Shown: positions 1 to 12,228, counted from the stretch's first letter. The stretch: 64,000 nt of DNA from Saussurea involucrata (GCA_033807775.1 CM066321.1:253754422-253818421), one strand, 5' to 3'. Notes: generated by a model not told the origin, from the sequence alone. Translations and numbers: made by a program.

Positions 1-748
1 CCTTCAATCTCTGTCAAAAGAGAGTCCAAACCTAAGAAGTATCTGAAAACACAAGATCAGATAGGAATCTACAAGTTTGGTGACCCCGAGACTCAAACAT
101 AGGTTGCTTTTGTCTGCATGATAGACTCTGAAAAGAAACTATCGGCAGAGGCACCTGAGTTCAATCCTACCTCTTCAGAAGAAAAACTTAAAAATACCTC
201 TGAAAAAGAGTTAATGGAAATCGGGAAAACAACTTTTATGAAAACTTTTGTACATCCTCTGTCGATCAGAATCTCTCTGAAAAAATCTCAATAGATACTT
301 CCTTTGACTTAGAAGATAGTCCCATAGAAAAGGAAGAATGCGAGTACGGCACATGCTCTGAAAGTCCAGCCTCTGTCAAAAGAGATCTAAGTGACTCAAC
401 CTCTGTATATGAGGACGATTCATCCTCTGACGAATCTGAGGCTAACTCAAATAAGTCAGAAATAGTTCCTTGTACTTCAGAGGGATTTACACGAAAAGCA
501 CGAGTGTTCCTATTTGTCCGGTCTTTTTGGACATGTGTATACAAGCCAAAACCTCTCTTGAGCTTGAGAAAATCAAACAACAGAAGGAAGTGTCTTCTCA
601 AAATCCAACGAGTTCTAAAACTTCAAAACCCTTGAGGCCTTTTAAAGAAAAATTAACTTGGCAACAAAAGGGTAAATGGGTTGAAAATAACAAATCTTTT
701 GTTTCTGTGACAGTGAAACCTGAAGAAGTTCACCACAGAGGAAGGGGT
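1..748 (+). pseudogene. Copia D: decayed gag/protease linker remnant
   Basis: No single frame is open. Fragments read as an acidic, Ser-rich stretch (roughly 252-500) followed by a Lys-rich stretch containing RPFKEKLTWQQKGKW (roughly 500-750), resembling the low-complexity region between the gag zinc knuckle and protease of Sirevirus-like Copia elements. At least two frameshifts are needed to follow it. I assign it to element D because CTCTG or CAGAG occurs about a dozen times here, as in D's other parts and unlike A, B or E. It is cut at 748 by the 5' LTR of element A. The protease and integrase that should follow are missing when D resumes at 9508. It could instead belong to another copy of the same family. 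Confidence 0.5.
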
Positions 749-1721
749 TGTTGATCCAAACCCTCAGTGATTTGATAATGACCCTCTCTTATACAACTTA
801 GTGAAAATTGTAAGTAAACAATATGTATCAGAGTTTCACTATCGCTGATAAGTACCAAGATCTTACAGTACCGCTGATAGGAACTCTCGCTCTTTAGATT
901 AAACATTCAGAGAACACTGTTCACCATAATGCTCCGAGTCTGTTCAGTCCTTATGGTGATCGCTGATAAGTTAGTTGTTTACTTATGATCCCTGAAGACA
1001 AGTTTCACGTCAACATAGGTTCTACGCTAAAGTCGAAGATCAGGCTCAAGAACCAGCGACAAGTCTCCTAATGAACTGATGCGGATCAGCGAAGACTCAG
1101 ATTTGTCCACAACGTGAAGTATCAAGTACAAGACTTCAGCTATCGCTGAACTCTATCATTCGCTGATATAGAATGATAGATCGCTGAATCAACGAAAAGC
1201 TGATCATTAAGTCCTCCGTACAAAGTACTTTTGTCCTAACCACCCTTGCACGACTCCGTACGATATGGCAGAAAAAGAACCTCCTTATTGTCTGAAATCG
1301 TACAACCACTCTGATACTACACTGTTCAACATGCGGCTACTAAGGTTGTCAACAAAGGTCAATGACATGCAACCAATCAGCTGCTGCCACGTGTAAAGTG
1401 TAAACTGCAATGCATTAAATGCATGCAGTATATAAGAAGAAGAACTCACTTCTTTTTGAAGTAACTTGCTAACTCTGGACAAGTTCATCCTTCTTATCTT
1501 GAGATAGGTTATTATTAGTAATTTCCTTCTCCTTCTTAGTGCAATAAACTTAGTGTTCCAACTTGTTTAGATTTAGGTTTATCCTTAATCTTGTTTCCGC
1601 AACAAGCTGTAAATTGTTAATGATTTATCAATAAACAATTTAGAAAAGTAAAATCTGTGTGTTTGTATTCAACCCCCCCCCCTCCCCTTCTACAAACTTG
1701 TATAGCCCTTCGGGACCAACA
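749..1721 (+). repeat. Copia A 5' LTR
   Basis: The 973-bp LTR begins TGTTGATCC and ends GGACCAACA, immediately before the primer site. It aligns along its length with the two LTRs of element B (34709-35667 and 46684-47642). It contains a CACGTG G-box at 1388-1393 and a TATATAAG box at 1429-1436, the likely promoter of the genomic transcript. CGCTGA or TCAGCG hexamers recur through the first half. Upstream flank is GGGGT. Confidence 0.92.
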
Positions 1722-1723
1722 AG

Positions 1724-1735
1724 TGGTATCAGAGC
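1724..1735 (+). other. Copia A primer binding site (initiator Met tRNA type)
   Basis: TGGTATCAGAGC lies two bases after the LTR end. This 12-mer is the usual plant retrotransposon site complementary to the 3' end of initiator methionine tRNA, used to prime minus-strand synthesis. Confidence 0.85.
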
Positions 1736-1804
1736 GGATTTGTTTAATCTAATAAACAAGATCTAATCTATACTAAGATTTCTCTTCCTTGCTATTTCTG
1801 AAAA

Positions 1805-4183
1805 ATGGCTACCAACACAAACACAAATTATATCGACAATGGTTCTCTTGCAAAACCCCCTAGATTCTCCAGAGATAATTTTAATCTATGGAAAAATAGG
1901 ATGACTCTCTTCTTAGAAGGTGTAGACCCTACTATGCCTTATTATCTTGAAAACGGCCCATTTATTCCTGTAAGAATTGATGCCACTGTACCTGCCGCTG
2001 AGAATAGACCTGCTATTCCAGAAAGGCTGGTACCCAAAGAAGTTCATACGTAGACTGACGAAGATAAGAAGAAAGTGTCTATCGACACAAAATCCAGATC
2101 CATACTATCCATGGCTATTCCTGACGAAGTCTACCATTCCGTCATGAACCTGAAATCCTCAAAAGCCATATGGGACACAATATGTGTTCAGTATGAAGTC
2201 CAAGACTCTTGAAAGATCAACCTGGTAAGACAGTATGAAAGTTTCATTTGTGGTAAGAATGAGACTATCTCTGAAGTTCACCAACGTTTTAATTGCTTAA
2301 TAATATATCTGAAAACTGTTGGTAAGGAATATTCTAACTTTGAAGTGATGACAAAGTTTCTAGAATGTTTACCTGAAAGCTGGGACAATTATTCTATGTG
2401 TCTCAAGTTGTCAAAGGATCTAAGATCAATGACCCTTGCTACCTTATATGGCACGATGCTGAATCACGAGCAATCAAGCCATCTTAAGAAGAATCTTGTA
2501 AAAGATTCCAAAAGCACCCCTGTTGCTTTAATCTCAGAGGAACCCTCTACTCAGCGACCCTCGGTCACTATCACTGAGTTAGAGAGTAACTCTGAAAGGT
2601 CATCAGACTCTGACTCTTCAGATGATGATGAATCTTTGGCTCTCCTAACTAAAGAGTTCAGGAGATTCGCCAAAAAGAAAATGTTCAGAAAGAACAAACC
2701 TCTTTCAATAACTGATAAGCCAAGATCATCAGCTACTGTTGATAAGGCTAGTGCTACTTGTTTTAACTGCGAAAAGATTGGACACTTCGCTAACGAGTGC
2801 AGGTCTAAGAAAGTATCGAGAAACTCAGCGTTTCCCAAGAAATCCTTTATTCCCAGGAATAAAGATGACAAATATTCTAAGCTGAAAGAAAAATATGCAA
2901 AGCTGAAAAGCTTTAAGAAGAAAGGCAAAGGCCTGATGGTTTACGATTGGGCTGCTTCTGAAGATGAAGAATCATCATCTGACTCTGAGGATGATGAAGC
3001 CAATCTCTGTCTTATGGCAAAGATTGAGGATGAGGAAGAAAGTTCAGACATTCCCTCTACTTCAACATCTGCAATTCAGGTATCACCTTCCTTCTTTACA
3101 AATATTGCAAATATTGATGAAGCTGATAGTCTCCGCAAAATCGATCTCTTGACTAGAAGTTTATATGAAGCCATGAATGGCAAAACAATAGTTGAAAACC
3201 AAAACCTTGATCTCGCTGAACAGCTTAAAAACTGTCACCTTCAAATAGAAAAGCTTTCTAAAATTGAAGAAGACTTTAAGGATCAAGTGCATTTAAATCA
3301 GCTAGTCAAAATCGAACGAGCATAAGCTATCGCTGCTTTGAATGCTGAAAAAGCTACTGTTGAAGGATGGTGTAACTCTTCAACAAAGATCACTGAGATA
3401 ATTAAGTCTCAGATACCCCTGAGTGATAAACGTGGTCTTGGTTACAAATATGAAACTCAAGAACCAACCACTGATCGTTCCATGCTCTTATTTGGAACTT
3501 TCGTATCCTCAGTCGCTGATACTTCATCCTCTCAGTGTCCCTCGTCCAGTCCAACTATCCCTGAGGAAATCTCTACCTCAAAAGGTAAAGAGAAAATGGT
3601 TTATCCAAAACCCACCTCTGTCTTTAAAGATAAAGGTAAAGGAATTGCTTTCAACCAAAATCCTCAAAAGGGTACCTTAGTGCCAAAGCTGAATGCTTCC
3701 AAAGCTTTAGTGATTTATTCCTCTGGATCAAGGAATCAGATCTCTGGATCTACTCAGCGTGGGTCTATTCAGCGATCTACTCCTAGACTCAGAGTGGATG
3801 TCCTTGGTAAGAAATCTGAAGAACTAAAAGTTCCTCCCATTTCTAAAGCCAAAAGCTTATTTGGTGCTGGTCCTTCTAATTCTAAATCAAAAGCTCAGCA
3901 TTCAAATGGTCCTAGAACTACTTTTAGTTATAGGAAATGTTATCACTGTGGACTCACTGATCATATTGCTAGCAAGTGCCCCACAGCCACCAAAGCTGAT
4001 AAGATAGCTAAGGTGAAGATTGCCCCCAAGGCAAAGAAGACCACTGAGGTTAAGAAATTAACTAAAGTGAAGACTGACAAAGCTGAATCTTCAAATTCTA
4101 CGAAGACTGCTGAACCATCCATTCCAACTACTTCCACTGACAAACGTGTACACATGGTTAAGTGGGTCCCCAAGAAAAACTAA
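1805..4183 (+). pseudogene. gag: Copia A gag (decayed)
   Basis: Capsid/nucleocapsid polyprotein of the element, collinear with the intact 802-residue gag of B. The start matches B's ATG. A CCHC zinc knuckle (CFNCEKIGHFANEC) lies near 2758-2800 and a second (CYHCGLTDHIASKC), about 390 residues later, near 3937-3980; both are intact here. An acidic segment and a predicted coiled coil lie between them. The single reading frame is broken by stops at 2051-2053 (Trp in B), 2210-2212 and 3323-3325 (Glu in B), and a 12-bp in-frame deletion precedes the second stop. The terminal TAA at 4181-4183 follows WVPKKN and is shared with B, so it is the natural end. Not functional as it stands. Confidence 0.9.
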
Positions 4184-4201
4184 TCTTCCTTTGTAATTTA
4201 G

Positions 4202-7200
4202 GTTCAGAAGGGTATCTGGTATCTCGATAGCGGATGCTCTAGACACATGACTGGAAAGAAAAGTCTGCTCGCTGAATACAAGGAAGAGAAGGGTCCCTCT
4301 GTGACTTTCGGTGGAAATGGAAAAGGACATACCCGAGGGTTTGGTGTACTCCCTAATGGTACAACCACCTTCAGAAGAGTCGCATATGTTGAAGGGCTGA
4401 AGCATAATCTTCTAAGCATAAGTCAGCTTTGCGAAAAGGATAACAAAGTAATCTTTACTAAGGAATCCTGCTTTGTCACTGACAAAAAGGAGAAGATAGC
4501 TCTCAGCGGTTATCGTTTGGAAAATGTTTATGTAATAAACATGGACTCAACCACCACTGAGAACTCCTGTTTCTTCTCAAAAGCCTCATCTGATGTCAAC
4601 TGGCTATGGCATAAGAGGCTCTCTCATCTGAATTTCAAGACACTGAACACTCTTTCTTCAAAAGAGTTAGTCACTGGTCTACCTCAACACTCATACGCCA
4701 AAGAGTCTTTATGTTCAGCGTGTGAAAAAGGGAAGCATACCAAAGCAAGCTTTAAATCAAAGCAAGTTTCCTCAGTGTCATCTCCTCTACAACTACTCCA
4801 TATGGATTTGTTTGGCCCTGTTAACAAACAATCCATCGCTGGAAAGAAATATACACTGGTCATAGTTGATGAATTTTTTCGTTATACATGGGTTATGTTT
4901 CTCCGTTCCAAGAGTGACACCCCTGAAGAACTCATCACCTTTGTTCGGAAGATGGAAACCCTGAAAAATTTGACCGTTCGCTCAATAAGGAGTGATCATG
5001 GAACTGAATTCAAGAACAGTTCTCTTGATTCCTTCTTTGAGAGCAAGGGTATTTCTCACAACTTTTCTTGAGTGAGAACACCGCAACAAAATGGAGTCGC
5101 TGAAAGAAGAAATAGAACAATTATTGAAGTTGCACGCTCAATGCTCAGCGATTCTCACCTGCCTACTCAGTTTTGGGCAGAAGCTGTCAACACCGCATGC
5201 TTTACGCAAAACAGGTCGCTGATAGTCAAAAGATTCAAAAAAACAGCCTATGAACTTTTTCATGGAAGAAAGCCTTCAATCAGCTTTCTTCACATCTTTG
5301 GATGTCAGTGTTTCATACTGAACAACAGAGATGCCCTTGGAAAGTTTGATCCTAAGGCTGATGATGGAATCTTTGTTGGATATTCTTCAATCTCCAAAGC
5401 CTTCAGAGTCTTCAATCGCAGAAGACAAACTGTTGAAGAAACAATTCACGTCACGTTTGACGAATCCCGTTCAGCGAACTCTAAACCGTCCGCTGATACT
5501 GAAGAACTGAATCAATGGATGTTTTCTCATCTTGGTGACTCAGAAGATATTCCCACTCCTCATGCTCACACAGTTGAAGATGATGGTCCTACTATCATTC
5601 CAAATATGCAGAATAGTGAAACTGAAACATCATGGGTCTCAGTTGTTCCTATAAACACTATACCTGCTTCTGAATCCAATGTCTCAGACATTCCATCTAC
5701 TTCTCAGCAATCAGTGAATATAATGACAACTGCATCCATTCCTCTCTTAGCAGATACTCCAGACGTCGCTGAAGTTTCATCTTCAGCTCCTCCAGTTCAA
5801 GTTGAGTCAGCGTCTCTCGCCCCGGCTCAGCGATGGACCATAAATTACCCAATTGATCAAATTCTTGGTGATCCAAACGCTGGTGTTCAGACTCGAGGAA
5901 GTGCAGGTAATATATGTTTATTTGTTAACTTTATTTCTCTGACTGAACCAAAGAAAGTAGATGATGCCCTCAAAGATCCAAACTGGGTCAACGCCATGAA
6001 AGAAGAGCTGACTGAATTCGAAAGAAACAAAGTTTGGAAACTTGTTCGAAGACCAACTGACAAAACAGTGATAGGCACTAAATGGGTCTATCGAAACAAG
6101 TTGGACGAACATGGAACTGTTACCCGCAACAAGGCTCGTCTTGTTGCTCAGGGATACTGACAAGAGGAAGGCATAGATTATGACAAAACTTTTGCTCCTG
6201 TAGCAAGACTAGAATCTATTCGTCTATTCTTAGCATACGATGTACACAAAGACTTCAAAGTATATCAGATGGATGTTAAATCAGCGTTTCTAACTGGAAA
6301 GCTGAATGAAGAAGTCTATGTGGAACAACCTCCACGATTCTCAGATCCTAAGCGTCCAGGTTATGTTTATAAACTGGATAAGGCACTTTATGGCTTAAAA
6401 CAAGCTCCACGTGCATGGTATGACACTCTTTCCACTTATCTCCATATTGAAAAATTTGAGCGAGGTAAAATCGACAAAACTCTATTTTTCAGGAAAGTAA
6501 AAGATCATATCATTCTTGTTCAAATATATGTTGATGATATTATATTTGGCTTTACTAACCCTGATCTTTGTACTCGTTTCGTTGATAGAATGAAAGATGA
6601 GTATAAGATGAGCATGATGGGTGAACTAACATATTTCCTTGGTCTTCAGATAAAGAAAAATGAAAAAGAAACTTTCATTAATTAGGGAAAGTATGTTAAA
6701 GATATGCTGAAGAAATTCGACTTAACTGAAAGTTCATCTATGAAAACCCCTATGGCACCACCGCTGACACTTGATAAGGATACTAAGGGTATTCCTGTTA
6801 ATGTCACTTTTTACCGTGGGATGATCGGCTCACTGTTGTACCTTACAGCTAGCCGACCCGATATTATGTATGCAACATGTTTATGCGCACGATATCAAGC
6901 TGAACCTAAGATATCTCATATGAAAGTTGTAAAGCGAATTTTTTGATATCTTAAGGGTACAACGAATCTAGGTCTTTGGTATCCCAAAGACTCAGGATTC
7001 GATCTAATCGTCTATTCGGATAGTGATTTTGCAGGTTGCAGAATGGATAGGAAAAGCACCACAGGAGGATGTCAGCTCCTGGGTGGAAAGCTGGTAAGTT
7101 GGACAAGTAAAAAGCAAAACTCAGTGTCCACCTCTACAGCTGAAGCTGAGTATGTAGCCGCTGGAAGCTGTTGTTCTCAGGTCTTGTGGATGAGAAATCA

Positions 7201-7474
7201 ACTACTGGACTTTGACCTTCAGCTCTCAAAAATTCCAATCTATTGCGACAGCACAAGTGCCATCGCTATAGCAAATAATCCAGTGCTACACTCAAAGACA
7301 AAACACATCGAAATCAGGTATCATTTTATCAGAGATCATGTGATGAATGGTGATATAGAACTTCACTTTATCCCAACTGATTATCAGTTAGCTGATCTGT
7401 TCACCAAACCACTTGATGAGACAAGATTCAACTTTCTCATCAGCGAGCTTGGAATGTTGAACTTTGAAGAGTAA
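4202..7474 (+). pseudogene. pol: Copia A pol: protease, integrase, RT, RNase H (decayed)
   Basis: Same frame as gag, beyond the gag stop. Order is protease (WYLD/S-S-G-C-type motif, reading I-A-D-A here in another frame, intact in B), integrase zinc region (HKRLSHLNFK, CSACEKGK), catalytic core (MDLFGPVN, SDHGTEFKN, TPQQNGVAERRNR), reverse transcriptase (YVDDIIFG) and RNase H ending at LGMLNFEE. The frame from about 4247 to 7474 is continuous except for nonsense codons at 5069-5071, 6158-6160, 6683-6685 and 6944-6946, all point changes relative to B. No frameshift was needed after 4247. The reading is degenerate around the protease start, so the exact N-terminus is uncertain. Confidence 0.92.
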
Positions 7475-7767
7475 AATCTTCAGCGGTTCACATTTGATCA
7501 TCGATAGGATAAAATCGATAACCCATTCTATCATCTTCTCTCTGAATAAACTTGATTCGCTGATATCAAGGTATGTCTTTCTCTCTCTGACAAATCGCAT
7601 GTATGCAAGATTTCAAAATAAATTACATCGCTGAATATCTCTTCCTTATCAGCGATACTTTGAAATTCCTAAAATCATCACTGATATTTCTATTCAGTGC
7701 TTCATTTTTTTTGTGTCCCTGAGTTTTCAAAACCTCAGAGACATCCAAGAATATGAAAGGACAGTTG

Positions 7768-7925
7768 TGACGTCATTACAACGGATAAGCCCTGGCACGT
7801 TCTTCTTTCTGACATACGTTTGCACGTTTCGTTTACTCGCCAATCAAATGCAAACACGTGTCCGTGTCATGATGAAAATCTTTTCCCGCTCAAGATTTTC
7901 TCTCTCTAAAATCTCTCTATATAAA
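7768..7925 (+). promoter_or_regulatory. Copia A: promoter-like region upstream of extra ORF
   Basis: Between pol and the extra ORF lie TGACGTCA (7768-7775), CCAAT (7840-7844), a CACGTG G-box (7855-7860) and TATATAAA (7918-7925), in that order. The same boxes in the same order and spacing occur in B. ACGT-core boxes bind plant bZIP/bHLH factors and a TATA box at this spacing would place a start site near 7950. Seen in sequence: the boxes and their conservation. Inferred: that they drive a separate transcript of the extra ORF. Confidence 0.45.
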
Positions 7926-8047
7926 CAATTTCTTCGTTTATATTTTCCTTTTACGCGAACTTCTCCTCCAAGCAAAGAAAGAATTCACTGTTGCATTTAG
8001 CTCTCGATTTTTCAAGAACAACAGTTCATCTTCTTCAAACATCAAAG

Positions 8048-8446
8048 GTTAATATGTTCTTACTATTTACCAAATGCAAATAACTTGTTTCTGATCTTCT
8101 CTTTGTTTTAACAAGATCAAACAAAAGAACTTCTTAAAAATGAAATCATCTTCTTTCATGGTTTTATGAACACAACCATCTCATGGTTGTTATTCAAGTT
8201 TAAATGCAAAAATCTTAAACTTGTTATTCATTCGTTTTTTCAGAATCCCAATCTACAAAAGAAACTGGAAAACAAGATTTTTATTGGGTTTGCATGTCGT
8301 CTTTCAAAAAAAACAAGAAAAACCCTAATCTTCATTAAGACATTTTGTCTGAATGAAATGGACAAAATTCGAACCATCTTATTGGAAAATCTTTCCACAT
8401 TAACAGTATTCTTATTTGTTAATATTTGGTTGAACTGATAATACAG
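8048..8446 (+). other. Copia A: candidate leader intron
   Basis: A GT follows CAAAG at 8047/8048, and the segment is T/A-rich and ends AACTGATAATACAG four bases before the extra ORF's ATG at 8450. Element B has the equivalent donor and acceptor at matching places (42042-42398). The donor GTTAAT is weak compared with plant consensus. Not proven; could simply be an AT-rich leader. Confidence 0.33.
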
Positions 8447-8449
8447 AAA

Positions 8450-8698
8450 ATGACATCTTCTGACATTCCCAAGAACACCATCGCTGAAAACATTGCTGCT
8501 GATGATACTGCTGAGGAAGTGGACATCCTCAAGGCTCCTCAGGTCAAGTTCTCTCTTGACAAGCTGGATTGGACTAAGGTAAACAACCTTTATGCGCTTC
8601 TCGAGTTTCCTCCTCGAAAGCAAGTCACACATCTTGGTGTGTCAAAGATATTTCATGTCAAAGAGCTTTCAAGTCAAAGATTCGTGAACAAAGACTGA
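8450..8698 (+). pseudogene. Copia A extra 3' ORF, N-terminal fragment
   Basis: ATG at 8450 opens a protein that matches the start of B's extra ORF: an acidic N-terminus, then LDKLDWTKVNNL and LLEFPPRKQVTHL. After that motif (about 8636) the match to B ends and the frame runs on into sequence of element H, stopping at 8696-8698. So about 62 family residues remain of a protein that exceeds 1,000 residues in B. Function of the family is unknown. Confidence 0.7.
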
Positions 8699-9171
8699 AG
8701 ATCAGGGGGAGAAGGATCATGTGAAGTCCAAATGTTGCTGAATTTGGTTATCTTAGTTCTGAGTGGTTCTCGGAATGCGCTTACACCTAAAAGTTCAAAA
8801 ATGTGGATGGTTTCACATCTTTCTGATCCAAACTCTAATAGTTTCTGATTCCTCTTGTTTCGAATTGATGGTTTTATATAAAGATCTGAAATTCATGTTC
8901 ATGACTTGAAGACAATCTGTTGAAGATTGTATTGAAGAAGGTTGACTTTTCAAAGAGAAAGACAAAGACTTTTCATGTTTGTCTGAAGATTCTTCAAAGT
9001 TGAGTTCTTAAAGAGTGTCAAAACATTTAGTTCGCCATGAACTAATGGAGATAAAGCTGTTTGAAGATTATCTAAGCTTCAACGTTCAAAGCGGTCAAAG
9101 TTAAAGTTTTGAAGATCAAGAGCTGAAGACTGCTGCTATATTTTTTAAATCTTGAATCCAAAGGGGGAGAT
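8640..9171 (+). mobile_element. Copia H: 3' internal remnant with polypurine tract
   Basis: Non-coding sequence joined to the broken end of A. It ends in AAGGGGGAGAT (9161-9171), a polypurine tract that primes plus-strand synthesis, directly before an LTR start. GTCAAAG or near matches recur many times here and in the following LTR. I see no coding domain. Only the 3' end of this element is present. Confidence 0.6.
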
Positions 9172-9507
9172 TGTTAGAGCATTATTGTATTCAAGATTTA
9201 TTGTAAAGTCTTGTAATTAGTCAAAGCTTGTAAAGTCAAATGTAAAAGTCAAAGTCATGAAAAGTCAAAGTAGATTAGATTTAATGCTTTGTAATCCAAG
9301 GTATAAATAGGATTAGTTAGCTTAGATGTTAAGCAAGTCTCAAGAAAGTAAAAAGAAAGCGATTCATTAGAGATCTTAATTGTAATATTCTAGAGAGAGA
9401 AGTGAGAGCATTATAGAGAGAGAAAGTACATCAATCTTATGTAAATCTCTATTATGTTCAAGATCAATGGATGATTTGATGATTACCTAATAGAAACTGG
9501 TTTTACA
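9172..9507 (+). repeat. Copia H 3' LTR
   Basis: Begins TGTTAGAGC right after the polypurine tract. A TATAAATA box is at 9302-9309. It ends about TTTTACA at 9507, where element D's pol resumes in frame. The family is distinct from A/B, D, E, F and G. The 3' boundary is set by the switch to D sequence and is uncertain by a few bases. No partner LTR is in the window. Confidence 0.65.
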
Positions 9508-11155
9508 TGATCATCTCCCCAGGACAACAAAGTAGACGATGAGCCATCCCTCGAGCTTGATAATCGGCGATCCTTCTGAGAAAGTAAAGACAAGATCAGC
9601 CACTGCTAATTTTTGTTTCTTTACAAATTTTATCAGTATGATCGAGCCAAAACGCATTTCTGAAGCCCTAGATGATCCAAATTGGGTAGATGCTATGCAA
9701 GAAGAGCTTCTACAGTTTGAAAGAAACAAGGTATGGACCCTAGTTCCTCTGCCAAAAGGGAAACAAGCAATGGGGACTAAATAGGTCTTTAGAAACAAGA
9801 AGGATGAGGACGGGGTGGTCATTAGAAATAAAGAGAGATTGGTGGCCAAAGGATATCGCCAAGAAGAAGGCATTGATTACGATGAAACTTTTGCCCCTGT
9901 CGCACGGCTCGAAGCAATAAGAATTTTCTTAGCCTTCGCAGCCCACAGAGGCTTCAAAGCCTTTCAAATGGATGTAAAATCTGCCTTTCTAAATGGTGAA
10001 ATTCAAGAAGAAGTCTATGTCCAGCAGCCGCCAGGGTTTGAAAGTGCCAAGTACCCAAAATACGTTTATTATCTTGACAAAGCTCTGTACGGACTGAAAC
10101 AGGCTCCAAGAGCATGGTATGAACGTCTTTCAACCTTTCTTCTCAATAATGATTTCGACAGAGGTACAACTGATACTACTTTGTTTTACAAAAGAAAAGG
10201 TAATGAGATTCTGCTTGTACAGATCTATGTGGATGACATTATTTTTGGGTCTACAAATGCACAACAGTGCAAAGATTTTAAAAAACTCATGCAGAGTGAG
10301 TTTGAAATGAGTATGATGGGAGAATTAAACTTCTTCCTAGGACTCCAAGTAAAACAATCATCAGAGGGAATTTTTATAAATCAAGCTAAGTATGTCTCTG
10401 ACATTCTTTCAAAATTCAGTCTCTCTGATGCCTCTGTAATGAAGACCCCCATGGCCACTGGAAATAAGTTATACTCAGATCCAAATGGCAAATCTGTAGA
10501 GTGCAAGCTCTATAGAGGCATGATTGGGTCCCTCTTATACTTAACAGCAAGTAGACCTAATATAATGTATGCCACATGCCTCTGTGCAAGATATCAAGCT
10601 AACCCAAAGGAATCCCACCTTATTGCTGTAAAGAGGATCTTCAGATACCTTAAGGGAACCAAAAATCTTGGGCTCTGGTATCCGAAAAACTCTGGCTTTG
10701 ATCTTAAGGCATACACAGATTCAGATTATGGAGGATGCAAGCTAGACCGAAAGAGCACCTCTGGGAGTTGTCAATTCCTTGGTGGTAAACTAGTCAGTTG
10801 GACGTCAAAGAAGCAGAATTGTGTGTCGACATCTACTGCAGAAGCTGAATATGTTGCTGCTGCTAGCTGTTGCTCCCAAGTTCTGTGAATGAAGACTCAG
10901 CTAAAGGACTATGGTTACACCATATATAGAATTCCCATCCACTGTGATTCAAAAAGTGCCATAGCTATCTCTGCCAATCCAGTACAGCACTAAAAAACAA
11001 AGCATATCGATATTCGTTACCACTTTCTGAAGCATCATGTTGAACATGGCACAATCGAGATGTACTTTGTGTCCACCGAATACCAGCTTGCAGACTTATT
11101 TACCAAGGAACTTGATGAGAAAATATATATTTTCTTGGTAAGTAAGATGGAATGA
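9508..11155 (+). pseudogene. pol: Copia D pol: RT and RNase H (decayed)
   Basis: Begins just upstream of the reverse transcriptase (SHPSSLIIGDP at about 9540) and runs through DETFAPVARLEA, MDVKSAFLNG, YGLKQAPRAWY, YVDDIIFGS, KRIFRYLKGT, STAEAEYVAA and HIDIRYHF to a stop at 11153-11155. One frame throughout. Internal stops occur near 9533, at 9782-9784 and 10886-10888 (each where Trp is expected) and near 10991. Protease and integrase are absent on the left, where H abuts, so D lost about 2 kb around the A/H insertion. Confidence 0.88.
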
Positions 11156-12228
11156 TAAACATGAGTTGAATCCTCTGTAAGTAAGACTCGATCCTCTTGT
11201 ATATATGTACATATTTAAAATCTTTCGTATGTAAATTCCTTATCACCTAACGTTCTGTAAGCAACAGAGCCTCTGTGGGAATTCTCAGAACCTCTGACAA
11301 TCTGCACAGAGTCTCTGGTGAGTTTGATCTATGTTCTATGCATTACTTATCTCATTTGATCCAAGCATAGGTCAAGGGGGGCAAAAGGAGAACTTGAATT
11401 GATCCACAGAGGTTGATCATTCAAGGGGGAGCCAAAGAAGAACTGAGATCAACCAAGTCCACAGAAGCCAGGAAGTTCACCGAACAAAGGTAAATCGAAA
11501 GGAGAATGTTTCGCACAAAACATTTTTCCAAAACAGTTTTCTAGGACACCAATTTCTAAATATGTCCTAAAAACAGTGTTTATAACAATTAAACCTTTGG
11601 ATGATTAAAATGTTTTATGAATCCTTAGTTATTAGAAATTTTCAGTCATAGAGCTTCTGCTGGCTTTGACAGAGCTTCAAAGCCTCTGTGAGTGAAAATT
11701 TTGAGCTAACGTTCTATCGATCCTCTCCAAAGTATTTTCAAACGTTTTTGGTAAAGGTGCAAGCAAAGAGGAAATGAAAAGTGGGTTTCAGACCACAGAG
11801 CTCATTCCACTACAGAGCCTCTGTTGTTTCTGACACTTGGCTTTTTAGGGAAATTCTGTAGCATGCGGGTTATTTCTGAGGGTCACAGACATCTGGAAGT
11901 AGAAACGCCCACGCGCCAAACATTAATGGGCCGCGCACGACGTCTAATCGTGTTCTGACATCTATGACGTGGCAAACTTTCATTGGACGTGCGTGCCACA
12001 CGATCCTTCTGAAACTTGTGCCCAGCTGTACAACTCGAGTGCGGACCCCAAATGTTTATTGAATTCACTTTTTACCACGGAATTCTATCCGTTTCTACCC
12101 CCACTATATAACCCGTTCACATTCTTTCCTAATAATTTCACGAATTTACTCTCACCTTTCCTCTCCGGCGAACCTTGCAATACCTGCAACTTCGACTTTC
12201 TACTCACTTTCTTCAAGAAAACATCAAT
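11156..12228 (+). promoter_or_regulatory. Copia D spacer with purine tracts and promoter-like region
   Basis: Non-coding spacer between pol and the extra ORF. Two purine tracts, CAAGGGGGGC (about 11375) and CAAGGGGGAG (about 11424), resemble polypurine tracts but are far from an LTR. CAGAG and CTCTG repeat through 11260-11835, several times as ACAGAGCCTCTG. Near the end are TGACGTGG (11965-11972), a reverse CCAAT (CATTGG, about 11981) and TATATA (12105-12110), about 120 bp before the ATG at 12229. The layout parallels A and B, which suggests a separate promoter, unproven. No leader intron is evident. Confidence 0.45.

Larger units (their letters stand above)
749..8639 (+). mobile_element. Copia A: Sirevirus-like element, 3' truncated
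   Basis: Order is 5' LTR, tRNA-primer site, gag, pol, spacer with promoter-like boxes, then the first codons of an extra ORF. It is collinear with the complete element B throughout but carries many in-frame stops. The copy ends abruptly near 8636-8640 inside the extra ORF, where sequence collinear with B stops and unrelated 3' sequence of element H begins. No 3' LTR of this family follows, and the GGGGT before the 5' LTR is not repeated after H, so the right part was lost by deletion or recombination. Confidence 0.85.

Noticed and set aside
2551..2928. Minus-strand 125-codon frame in A gag
   Set aside because: Shadow of gag on the other strand; no known motif.
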